Source: Pseudomonadota bacterium (GTDB lineage: Bacteria; Pseudomonadota; Alphaproteobacteria; Acetobacterales; Acetobacteraceae). From it: a DNA stretch of 8,154 nucleotides. Made by a program: the position numbers and the translations under genes. Location of the stretch: positions 1-8,154 of the forward strand of contig JAJXSZ010000133.1 of assembly GCA_021784255.1 (NCBI GenBank). Reading direction: 5' to 3'. Below the pieces are notes generated by a model. It saw only the letters and a program-made list of their open reading frames with translations. It ran no database searches and was not told the DNA's origin. This document shows positions 1 to 5,478 of this stretch, piece by piece (within the stretch, counting starts at the first letter, position 1; each line of letters starts with the position of its first letter).

Positions 1-92
1 CCCACCCGTGTCTGACCTTCGACCGGTGGCAGGTCGTGATGGTCGTCGACGACGACTACAACGTCACGGGAGCGATACGGACGTTCTTCTGA
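1..92 (+). CDS. C-terminal end of an unrecognised protein (partial)
   Basis: An open frame enters from the left edge and ends at TGA (90-92), giving the last 29 residues. They include FDRWQVVMVVDDD, a short acidic run, and finish in GAIRTFF. The alternating hydrophobic residues suggest a beta-strand-rich C-terminus. I do not recognise the family, and the start lies outside the window. The gene points towards the IS element and, before the insertion, would have converged on the gmhA-type gene about 65 bp away. Coding status is likely, because the composition is good and the frame stops cleanly just before repetitive non-coding sequence, but it is not certain from so short a piece. Confidence 0.5.
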   Translation, partial: HPCLTFDRWQVVMVVDDDYNVTGAIRTFF

Positions 93-105
93 GGCGCGCC
101 TCCGC

Positions 106-148
106 CCGGATCCCGCCGGATCGCCCGGCCGGATCGCCCCGCCGGATC
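106..148. repeat. short 13-bp tandem repeat, GCCGGATC core
   Basis: The core CCGGATC occurs four times, at 106-112, 116-122, 129-135 and 142-148. The last three lie in a 13-bp period with unit GCCGGATCGCCC plus one base (115-127, 128-140, then a partial unit from 141). It occupies almost all of the gap between the stop of the upstream gene and the left flank of the IS. It is probably a small slippage-type repeat. I see no convincing terminator hairpin with a T tract here. Confidence 0.6.
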
Positions 149-153
149 TTGCT

Positions 154-157
154 CTAG
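154..157. repeat. left CTAG flank (target site duplication) of the IS
   Basis: CTAG lies directly outside the left terminal inverted repeat and recurs directly outside the right one (1024-1027). This is consistent with a 4-bp target duplication. Because CTAG is its own reverse complement, sequence alone cannot tell a duplication from an extension of the inverted repeats. Confidence 0.65.
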
Positions 158-173
158 GTCACCGACTCATAAA
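158..173. repeat. left terminal inverted repeat of the IS
   Basis: GTCACCGACTCATAAA. It matches the reverse complement of 1008-1023 (GTCACGAACTCATAAA) at 14 of 16 positions, with the two mismatches adjacent. The TGA stop of the transposase (complement of 159-161) lies inside this repeat, so the coding region runs into the element end. Confidence 0.88.
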
Positions 174-955
174 TCGCATCCAGATACGTGAGGCGGCGAG
201 TTTGATGAGGGCGAGGTAGTTGGCGTCGTGCTTTTCGAATCGCGTGGCGACAGCGCGGAAGTGCTTAAGCTTGCTGAAGAAGCGCTCGACGAGATTGCGC
301 CAGCGGTAGAGCCAGGCACTGAAGGCCGGCACGTTCACCCGATTGGGCATTGGCTTGATGTTGGCCCAGGCGCCACGCTCGGCCATCGCGGCCCGTAAAG
401 CATCGCTGTCATAGCCGCGGTCGGCGAGCAGGACGTGGCCGGCTTTCACACTGTCCAGCAAATCGGCGGCACTACGGCCATCATGCGCCTGGCCTTCGCT
501 CAGCTTAAGCGCGATGGGGTTGCCGTTGGCGTCCACCACGGCATGGATTTTGGTGGTCAGCCCCCCGCGCGAGCGCCCCATGCATCGGGCTGCAGCGACG
601 TCCCCAGCGGCGGCTGTCGCCGCACCCCCTTTTTGACGTTGGCCGCGTGCTGATGAACGCGGATCGAGGAGCTGTCGACCATCTGCAGATCGCCGTCATA
701 GGCGCGCGAGACGGCCGCGAACAGGCGGTCCCAGACGCCGATCTTCCGCCAGCGGACGAAGCGGTTGTAGCAGGTGGTGGCGGGACCGTAGCGCTCGGGG
801 ATGTCGGCCCAGGGCGAGCCGGTGCGCAGCCGCCAGAAAATGCCGTTCAGCACCCGGCGGTCATCCGCCCGCGGCACCCCGCGCGGCTTGTTCGGCAGCA
901 GTGGCAAGATCATCGACCACTCAAAGTCGCTGATCTCGTAACGCCGTGGCTTCAT
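159..955 (-). CDS. IS5-family DDE transposase, joined by -1 frameshift
   Basis: This transposase catalyses cut-and-paste style transposition of the surrounding IS. The first phase starts at ATG (955-953), behind a strong GGAGGTG Shine-Dalgarno (961-967), and runs on alone to a TGA at 557-559. It opens MKPRRYEISDFEW, carries the WRLRTGSPWADIPERYGP region and the first catalytic Asp in MVDSSSIRVHQH. The second phase, -1 relative to the first, supplies MGRSRGGLTTKIHAVVD, the second Asp in LLADRGYDSD and the catalytic Glu in LVERFFSKLKHFRAVATRF, ending at TGA inside the left inverted repeat. A -1 slip at the A5G5 tract (625-634) joins HAANVKKG to GAATAAAGDV and then CMGRSRGG, giving one product of about 265 aa with an intact DDE triad. 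That is the usual length for this group. The frameshift could be programmed, as in many IS427-group elements, or a recent mutation. The first, since the tract is a good slippery site, seems likelier. Confidence 0.87.
625..634 (-). other. candidate -1 ribosomal frameshift site in the transposase
   Basis: On the minus strand the tract reads AAAAAGGGGG. In the first-phase reading frame the codons are gtc aaa aag ggg gtg, which contains the heptamer A AAG GGG, a canonical X XXY YYZ slippery sequence. The -1 frame is open across and after the tract into the second phase. A second slippery heptamer, G GGG GGC, sits immediately before the first-phase TGA at 557-559, but slipping there would lose the conserved MGRSRGG segment. 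The A5G5 site is therefore the better candidate. Confidence 0.65.
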
Positions 956-1007
956 GGCAGCACCTCCGGCTACCTTGAATCAGCACACGCCGCGTCGCCG
1001 CTAGCCG

Positions 1008-1023
1008 TTTATGAGTTCGTGAC
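1008..1023. repeat. right terminal inverted repeat of the IS
   Basis: The reverse complement reads GTCACGAACTCATAAA and pairs with 158-173 at 14 of 16 positions. It is the transposase-proximal (5') end of the element and directly abuts the CTAG that carries the gmhA stop codon. Confidence 0.88.
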
Positions 1024-1027
1024 CTAG
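1024..1027. repeat. right CTAG flank, also supplying the gmhA stop codon
   Basis: This is the second copy of the CTAG found at 154-157. On the minus strand its TAG (1026-1024) is the stop codon of the phosphoheptose isomerase gene, and its C is the last base of the final glycine codon. The duplication created by insertion thus keeps the stop intact. Confidence 0.65.
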
Positions 1028-1605
1028 CCGACCAGCCGGTCCTCCAGGAGTTCCATGATCGCGTGCCCGAGCGCGATATGGCATTCCTGGATCCGCGCCG
1101 TCTCGGTGTCCGGAACGATCAGCGCATGGTCGCACAGCGCCCGCGCCGGCTCGCCGGTGCCGCCCAGCAGGCCGACGGTCACGATCCCCATCTCGCGCGC
1201 GACGCGCAGCGCCGCCAGGATGTTCGGCGAGCGCCCCGAGGTCGTGATACCGAAGAACACATCGCCCCGGCGCCCCAGCCCCGAGAGCGGGCGCGCGAAG
1301 ACCTGTTCGAACCCGTAATCATTTCCCGCCGCCGTCAGCGTCGTCGGATCGAAGGTCAGCGCCAGCGCCGGCCAGGACGGCCGCTCCACCTTGCCGCGCA
1401 GGCGGATCAGCATCTCGGTCGCGAGATGCATGCTGTCTCCCGCTGAGCCGCCATTGCCCGCGAACAGCAGCTTGCCGCCGGCGCGGATCGCGCGCTCGCA
1501 GGCCGCCACCGCCGCCAGCAGCGCCGGCGCCATCTCCGCGGCGAGGCGCAGGCGCAGCTCCGCGCCGCGCGCCATCATCGCCGCAAAACGTTCCGTCTCC
1601 GTCAT
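1024..1605 (-). CDS. gmhA: SIS-domain phosphoheptose isomerase, GmhA type
   Basis: This is a 193-aa cytosolic isomerase, the usual GmhA length. GmhA converts sedoheptulose 7-phosphate to D-glycero-D-manno-heptose 7-phosphate, the first step towards ADP-heptose for lipopolysaccharide. The single SIS domain shows the sugar-phosphate loop FAGNGGSAGDS (48-58), TTSGRSPN (121-128) and the C-terminal RIQECHIALGHAI. The zinc/catalytic set known from E. coli GmhA (His61, Glu65, Gln172, His180) has counterparts at His60, Glu64, Gln173 and His181. The start ATG overlaps the NUDIX stop as ATGA (1602-1605), implying translational coupling. The stop TAG lies in the CTAG flank of the IS, which therefore leaves the protein whole. 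The close paralogue DiaA, a DnaA-binding SIS protein, is the main alternative; the retained metal and catalytic residues favour an active isomerase. No other heptose genes are in the window. Confidence 0.8.
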   Translation of the reverse strand: MTETERFAAMMARGAELRLRLAAEMAPALLAAVAACERAIRAGGKLLFAGNGGSAGDSMHLATEMLIRLRGKVERPSWPALALTFDPTTLTAAGNDYGFEQVFARPLSGLGRRGDVFFGITTSGRSPNILAALRVAREMGIVTVGLLGGTGEPARALCDHALIVPDTETARIQECHIALGHAIMELLEDRLVG

Positions 1606-2195
1606 GTCCACCGCCGCTCCCGCATCACCGGCACGCGCCAGCCCTCGGGCGCCTGCATCCAGCGCTGCAACTGCACCAGCACCGAGCGCGTCGCGTGCGC
1701 GAGGTCGAGCGCCAGCGCCTCCTCGATCGCGAACCAGCCGAGGTCCTCGAGCTCGCCCGAGCCCGCCAGCGTCCCGCTCGCCGCCACCGCCGCGACCACC
1801 AGGAAGCGCGCGTCGAAGCGCTTGGGCTGGCTCGCCGGCGTGATCGCCCGGCAGAGATAGGTCAGCCCCGAGAGGTCGGGCGGCACGCCGAGGCTCAGGC
1901 CGGTCTCCTCCTCGAGCTCGCGCGCCGCGGCGACCCCGATCGCATGCGCGAGCGCCGCGTCCGTCTCCGCGCCCAACGCCGCCAGCGCCGCGCCGGGCAG
2001 CGGGCGTGCCACCGGCGCCGCGTGATCGGCTGCGTCCACCGCCCCGCCCGGGAACACCAGGCGGTTGGGCATGAATTGATGCCCGGCCCCGCGCATGCCC
2101 ATCAGCACCTGCGCCCGCTGGACCTGCGGCGGCGCGCGCAGCAGCAGCAGCGAGGCGGCGGGCCGGGGCTCGACGGGTGGCGGCGTGTCGTTCAT
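1602..2195 (-). CDS. NUDIX hydrolase
   Basis: A 197-aa member of the NUDIX superfamily, which hydrolyses nucleoside diphosphates linked to another moiety. The metal-binding half of the NUDIX box is clear as RELEEETGL (92-100). The glycine part, LVFPGGAVD (46-54), is separated from it by about 40 alanine-rich residues instead of following the compact Gx5Ex7 spacing. That split arrangement recalls NUDT7/NUDT19-type (acyl-CoA diphosphatase-like) proteins, but the substrate cannot be read from sequence. The start is taken as ATG 2195-2193 (MNDTPPP), with AAGG about 8 bases upstream; a longer frame upstream would overlap the divergent gene and begins with unconserved residues. It is the first gene of a two-gene unit with gmhA. 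A long hairpin directly upstream covers its ribosome binding site. Confidence 0.82.
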   Translation of the reverse strand: MNDTPPPVEPRPAASLLLLRAPPQVQRAQVLMGMRGAGHQFMPNRLVFPGGAVDAADHAAPVARPLPGAALAALGAETDAALAHAIGVAAARELEEETGLSLGVPPDLSGLTYLCRAITPASQPKRFDARFLVVAAVAASGTLAGSGELEDLGWFAIEEALALDLAHATRSVLVQLQRWMQAPEGWRVPVMRERRWT

Positions 2196-2240
2196 GCGCC
2201 AACCTTGCCGCGGCCGCGCCGCCGCGCAAGCCTTGGGCGC
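2196..2240 (-). promoter_or_regulatory. long imperfect hairpin / dyad abutting the NUDIX start codon
   Basis: The 45 bases between the divergent genes fold on themselves. Pairings are 2196-2198 with 2238-2240, 2199-2202 with 2233-2236, 2204-2208 with 2226-2230 and 2210-2214 with 2221-2225, closing a 6-base loop. That is 17 pairs with one internal loop and two single-base bulges. On the minus-strand transcript the 3' arm contains the AAGG ribosome binding site and ends at the base before the ATG. It could be a translation-limiting 5' UTR stem or a DNA operator shared by both divergent genes. Function is inference. Confidence 0.5.
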
Positions 2241-2260
2241 CACCAGACCCGGATTCGCCC

Positions 2261-3331
2261 ATGCACAGCAGGACCGCCCCTCACGCGCAGCACCGCGAGC
2301 AACTGCGCCTCATCCTCGCCGCCTGGGGCCTCGCCCCGCAGGACGCCGCCGAGACCGCGCAGATCCTGGCCTGGGCCGATCTGCACGGCATCGACAGCCA
2401 CGGCATCTCGATGATCCCGAGCTACGATGCCTGGCGCCGCAAGGGCCTGGTCGTCCCCGCCGCCCGGCCGCGCATCGTCCGCGAGACGGCGGTCTCGGCC
2501 CTCGTCGATGCCGGCGGCGCGCTCGGCCACGTCCCCGGCGCGCTGGCCATGCGCAAGGCGGTGGCGCTGGCGCGGGCCGGCGGCATCGGCGTCGCCGTGG
2601 TGCGCGACACCGCGCATTTCGGCGCCTGTGGCTACTACACGCTGCTCGCCGTCGAGGCCGGTATGATCGGCATGGTCGCCACCACCGCCGCGGGCGTGCG
2701 CGTCCCGCCCACCGGCGGCGCCGCGGCCCGGCTCGGCACCGACCCCTGGAGTTTCGGTGCTCCCGGCGAGCCCGGCCGTCCCTTCCTGCTCGACATGGCG
2801 ACGACGACCGCCGCCTTCGGCCGCGTCCGCAACAAGGTGAACGAGAACCTGCCCGTGCCCCCCGGCTGGGTGCTCGACGCGCAGGGCCGCCCCTCCACCG
2901 ACCCGCACGACGTCGCTGCGCGCGGCGGCTTCCTCACCTCCCTGGGCGGCTCGCGCGAGGGCGCGTCCTACAAGGGCTACGGGCTGGCGATGATGGTGGA
3001 CATCCTCGCCGGCGGCCTGGCGGGCATGAGCTACCCGTCCGATGCCGGCCACGCCCAGGGTCCGCATCTCGGGCTCGGCCATTTCTTCCTTGCCCTCGAC
3101 CCTGGCCTGTTCGTCGAGGCCGGCGCGTTCGCCGCCGGCGTCGCCCGCTTCGCCGATGCCATGCGCGCGACGCCGCCGGTCGATCCGGCGCAGCCCGTCA
3201 TGGTCCCCGGCGACCCCGAGCGCGCGATCGCCGCAAGGCGTGCGGCGGAGGGCATCCCCGTCGGCACCGGCCTGCTCGCCCAGGTCCGCGCCGTCGCCGA
3301 AGCCTCGGGCGCGGCCTGGGTTCTCGGCTGA
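2261..3331 (+). CDS. malate/L-lactate (Ldh2) family NAD(P)-dependent dehydrogenase
   Basis: A 356-aa member of the Ldh2 family of 2-hydroxyacid oxidoreductases (malate, L-lactate, ureidoglycolate and related substrates), which have a fold unlike classical lactate dehydrogenases. Family landmarks in order: ADLHGIDSHGISMIPSY (39-55, with the conserved SHG), VRDTAHFGACGYY (114-126), GTDPWSFGAP (159-168), LLDMATTTAAFGRV (176-189), PPGWVLDAQGRPSTDP (200-215) and the signature ASYKGYGLAMMVDIL (235-249). Length is typical. The common GTNP motif is GTDP here. The ATG at 2261 was chosen because the family N-terminus begins close to the AQHREQLRLIL helix; an upstream in-frame ATG at 2177 would lie inside the NUDIX gene. 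No strong Shine-Dalgarno is visible. It is divergent from the NUDIX gene (65-bp gap) and convergent with the SDR. Substrate is undetermined. Confidence 0.87.
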   Translation: MHSRTAPHAQHREQLRLILAAWGLAPQDAAETAQILAWADLHGIDSHGISMIPSYDAWRRKGLVVPAARPRIVRETAVSALVDAGGALGHVPGALAMRKAVALARAGGIGVAVVRDTAHFGACGYYTLLAVEAGMIGMVATTAAGVRVPPTGGAAARLGTDPWSFGAPGEPGRPFLLDMATTTAAFGRVRNKVNENLPVPPGWVLDAQGRPSTDPHDVAARGGFLTSLGGSREGASYKGYGLAMMVDILAGGLAGMSYPSDAGHAQGPHLGLGHFFLALDPGLFVEAGAFAAGVARFADAMRATPPVDPAQPVMVPGDPERAIAARRAAEGIPVGTGLLAQVRAVAEASGAAWVLG

Positions 3332-3365
3332 ACGCGATCGTCCGGCGCGCCCTCCCGCCGCGCGA

Positions 3366-3442
3366 CCGGAGCGGCAATAAGTCGCTCTGGACACAGGGTG
3401 TTCCGGAGCAGGAAACCTGACCTGCTGACGCTGTCCGGTCAG
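3366..3442. terminator. cluster of stem-loops between convergent genes, possible bidirectional terminator
   Basis: The 119-bp convergent gap (3332-3450) contains CCGGAGCG (3366-3373) pairing with CGCTCTGG (3383-3390; one G-U) around a 9-base loop, then ACAC/GTGT (3391-3401). Two mutually exclusive stems follow: AGCAGG (3407-3412) with CCTGCT (3421-3426), and CTGACC (3417-3422) with GGTCAG (3437-3442). On the minus strand the last is followed by GTTTCC. No proper U tract is present, so Rho-independent termination is uncertain. There is no gene in the gap. Confidence 0.35.
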
Positions 3443-3450
3443 AGAGTGCT

Positions 3451-4365
3451 CTAGACCGGATCCCAGGCGAATGCGTCCTGGCTGCGGTCGAGCGGATAGA
3501 GCGACGGCTTCAGCGCCGGCGCCGCGTGCTCGGCGATGAGGTCGGCGGTCCAGCCCTCGCCGCGATGCACCGAGCGGACCGGGCGCGACTGCGACATCAG
3601 GAAGATCTCGTTGTGCCGGCAGGCGAAGATGTTGCCGGAGAAATCCTTCGCCGCCTCCGAGCAGAGGAACACCGCCATCGGCGCGTTCTTGTCCGGCGTC
3701 ATCGCCTGCAGCCGCGCCAGCCGCGCCGCCTGCTCCGCCGTCGCCGCCGGGATGGAGCTGGTCATCCGGCTCCACGCGAACGGGGCGATGCAGTTGCTGC
3801 GCACGTTGTAGCGCGCCATGTCGAGCGCGATCGACTTCGAGAGCGCCGCGATCCCCAGCTTCGCCGCCGAATAATTCGCCTGCCCGAGATTGCCGACGAG
3901 GCCCGAGGTGCTGGTCATGTGCACGAAGGCGCCGGACTGCTGCGCGCGGAACGTCTCCGCCGCCGCGCGGCTCACGTAGAAGCTGCCGTTCAGATGCACG
4001 TCGATGACGCTCGACCAGTCCTCCGGCGTCATCTTGTGGAAGATGACGTCGCGCAGGATGCCGGCGTTGTTCACCACCGCGTCGAGGCGCCCGAACGTAT
4101 CCATCGCCGTCTGCACGATCTTCTGCGCCGAGGCCCAGGAGGCGACCGAATCGGTGTTGATCGCGGCGCCGCCGCCCCGCTGCTCGATCAGCGCCCGCGT
4201 CTGCTCCGCCGGTGTCGCCGACGCCCCCTCGCCGGCGAGCGAGGCACCGACATCGTTGATCACCACCCGCGCCCCGGCCTCGGCCATGGCGAGCGCGATC
4301 GCACGCCCGATGCCGCCCCCCGCGCCCGTCACCACCACGACCTTGTCCTGCATCAGCCCCGGCAT
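3451..4365 (-). CDS. SDR-family dehydrogenase, MFE-2 (3R)-hydroxyacyl-CoA dehydrogenase-like
   Basis: A 304-aa classical short-chain dehydrogenase. The Rossmann motif TGAGGGIG (13-20), VVINDVG (34-40, with Asp38 favouring NAD), the structural NNAG (99-102), Asn126 and the catalytic Ser152-Tyr165-Lys169 (YSAAK) are all present. Beyond the roughly 250-residue SDR core there is a tail containing RPVRSVHRGEGWT. The VVxND motif and this tail resemble the (3R)-hydroxyacyl-CoA dehydrogenase part of peroxisomal multifunctional enzyme 2, so oxidation of a hydroxyacyl-CoA is a reasonable but unproven assignment. The start at 4365 has GGGGAG seven bases upstream; an internal Met at residue 5 is the alternative. 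It ends in TAG within CTAG. A terminator separates it from the hydrolase upstream, so it is probably transcribed alone. No thiolase or hydratase is adjacent. Confidence 0.85.
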   Translation of the reverse strand: MPGLMQDKVVVVTGAGGGIGRAIALAMAEAGARVVINDVGASLAGEGASATPAEQTRALIEQRGGGAAINTDSVASWASAQKIVQTAMDTFGRLDAVVNNAGILRDVIFHKMTPEDWSSVIDVHLNGSFYVSRAAAETFRAQQSGAFVHMTSTSGLVGNLGQANYSAAKLGIAALSKSIALDMARYNVRSNCIAPFAWSRMTSSIPAATAEQAARLARLQAMTPDKNAPMAVFLCSEAAKDFSGNIFACRHNEIFLMSQSRPVRSVHRGEGWTADLIAEHAAPALKPSLYPLDRSQDAFAWDPV

Positions 4366-4394
4366 CGGTTTGCTCCCCGTTCGTCCCCGGACAC

Positions 4395-4427
4395 TAAGAA
4401 AGCCGCCCCGCTTTGCAACCGGGCGGC
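4395..4427 (-). terminator. Rho-independent terminator after the alpha/beta hydrolase
   Basis: On the minus strand GCCGCCC pairs perfectly with GGGCGGC (4421-4427 with 4402-4408) around a 12-base loop, and the stem is followed at once by TTTCTTA (4401-4395). It begins 15 bases after the hydrolase stop. In this very GC-rich DNA the T-rich run is conspicuous. It separates the hydrolase from the SDR gene downstream, whose start is 30 bases beyond the T run; the SDR promoter must therefore overlap or follow the terminator. Confidence 0.72.
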
Positions 4428-4442
4428 CTGCGCCGGACCGGC

Positions 4443-5345
4443 TCAGACCGATCGCGGGTTGCCCGCGCGCAGCCCCAGGATCGGGCCGCCGAAGATCCGC
4501 GGATCGCGCTTCTTCCACGCCCCGGCCTCGACCGCGCCGACGAAGTCCAGCACCGCGGCGTTGAACGCGTCCGGCTCCTCGAGGTTCATCGTGTGGCCGG
4601 TGCGCGGCAGCATCGCCAGCGCCGCGGTCGGGATCGTCCGCTTGAGGAACAGGGCCGGCTCCAGCGTCGGCTCGTCCTCGTCGCCGGCCAGGATCAGCAC
4701 CGGCGCCTCGATCGCCGCCAGCCGCTCGCGCAGCTCCCACAGCCCCGGCCGCAGCCGCTGCACCCCGAGCATCGTCAGCGCCGAGCCGAGCGTCGAATGC
4801 TCGGCGAGCTGGCGAACGAACTCGGCATGCCCGCGCCTGTCCTTGGCCAGGAACGCGAGCCGCGTCGGCCCGCTGCCGTAGTCCGGCGCGACCGCCGCCA
4901 TCCCCTCCGCCTGGATGCGCGCCGCCATCGCCTCGCTCTCGGCGCGGAACCGCGCGCGCTGGTCCGGGGCGGCGCCATAGCCGACGCCGGCGGCGACCAG
5001 CGCGCGCGCCATCCCGGCGTGGCGCATGCCGAAATGCAGCGTCGCGAAGGCCCCCATCGACAGCCCGACCACATGCGCGTGCGCGATCCCGAGCGCCGCC
5101 AGCACCGAGGCGATGTCGTCGGTCGCGTGGTCCTGGCTGTAGCTCGCCGGGTCCTCCGGCACGTCGGAGGGCAGGTAGCCGCGCGCCGCAAAGGCGATGC
5201 AGCGGTAGCGGCGGGAAAAGAACCGCATCTGCGGCTCCCAGGAGCGGATGTCGCCGGCGAACTCGTGCACGAAAATCATCGGGAAGCCGCTGCCCGCCTC
5301 CTCGTAGGCGAGCCGCACACCATCCATGGTCGTGATGCTGGGCAT
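4443..5345 (-). CDS. alpha/beta hydrolase
   Basis: A 300-aa alpha/beta-hydrolase-fold protein. The nucleophile elbow is GLSMG (94-98, Ser96), the acid is probably Asp222 or Asp224 in LAGDEDEP, and the base is His251 in RTGHTMN. The usual oxyanion HG near the N-terminus is HEFAGD here (27-32). The family includes esterases, lactonases, haloperoxidases and ring-cleavage product hydrolases; the sequence does not tell which. There is no signal peptide, so it should be cytosolic. The start at 5345 is supported by AGGGAGGG about six bases upstream and by an N-terminus MPSITTMDGVRLAYEEAG typical of the family. A longer in-frame extension upstream would cross the divergent regulator's start and the direct repeat, so it was not used. 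It is divergent from the suf operon and ends in a clear terminator. Confidence 0.87.
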   Translation of the reverse strand: MPSITTMDGVRLAYEEAGSGFPMIFVHEFAGDIRSWEPQMRFFSRRYRCIAFAARGYLPSDVPEDPASYSQDHATDDIASVLAALGIAHAHVVGLSMGAFATLHFGMRHAGMARALVAAGVGYGAAPDQRARFRAESEAMAARIQAEGMAAVAPDYGSGPTRLAFLAKDRRGHAEFVRQLAEHSTLGSALTMLGVQRLRPGLWELRERLAAIEAPVLILAGDEDEPTLEPALFLKRTIPTAALAMLPRTGHTMNLEEPDAFNAAVLDFVGAVEAGAWKKRDPRIFGGPILGLRAGNPRSV

Positions 5346-5360
5346 CGCGATCCCTCCCTG

Positions 5361-5395
5361 TGGCAGGCCAGCATAGGGTGGCTGGCCAGCATAGG
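5361..5395. repeat. tandem direct repeat, 18-bp period, upstream of the hydrolase
   Basis: TGGC(A/T)GGCCAGCATAGG occurs at 5361-5377 and again at 5379-5395, identical at 16 of 17 positions. It lies in the gap between the divergent hydrolase and suf regulator genes, 16 bp from the hydrolase start. On the minus strand each copy contains TATGCT, which resembles a -10 box. It could be a pair of protein-binding sites or a duplicated promoter element. The second copy contains the 8-bp palindrome CTGGCCAG. Confidence 0.8.
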
Positions 5396-5415
5396 CGCGG
5401 AAATTGATGCGGCAA
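5388..5415 (-). promoter_or_regulatory. possible sigma70-type promoter for the hydrolase
   Basis: Reading leftward, TTGCCG (5415-5410), a 16-base spacer and TATGCT (5393-5388) give a weak -35/-10 pair, each matching consensus at four of six positions. The -10 lies in the outer copy of the direct repeat. Transcription would start about 35 bases upstream of the hydrolase ATG. Weak motifs in GC-rich DNA are unreliable, so this is a suggestion only. Confidence 0.25.
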
Positions 5416-5478
5416 CCCGTGCCGCGGCGGGGCGATGCCCTTGACGTGGCGCGGGTGCTGCGCCAAGTGCGACAAAGA

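Larger units (their letters stand above)
158..1023 (-). mobile_element. IS5-family (IS427-like) insertion sequence, complete
   Basis: This is an 866-bp element with terminal inverted repeats of 16 bp (14 matches) and CTAG flanks on both sides. A single transposase gene fills it on the minus strand. Size, end structure, a two-phase transposase and the CTAG/TA-type target fit the IS427 group of the IS5 family. The A/T content is visibly higher than in the surrounding genes, which is consistent with recent arrival. All three DDE residues and both ends are present, so the copy looks potentially active. It lies co-directionally downstream of the NUDIX/gmhA pair, so read-through from that pair would enter the transposase. 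Confidence 0.9.

Noticed and set aside
435..1027. Plus-strand open frames inside the IS
   Set aside because: They are antisense to the transposase and have no recognisable domains. They are shadows of the transposase reading frames.
2095..3420. Plus-strand frame of 441 codons overlapping the Ldh2 gene
   Set aside because: It is in another frame of a convincingly conserved gene, and the translation is Arg/Pro-rich and low-complexity.
2192..3775. Long open frame on the minus strand (527 codons) across the Ldh2 gene and beyond
   Set aside because: It is antisense to a well-supported Ldh2 gene and has low-complexity Arg/Gly/Ala-rich translation. It is a typical GC-rich shadow frame.
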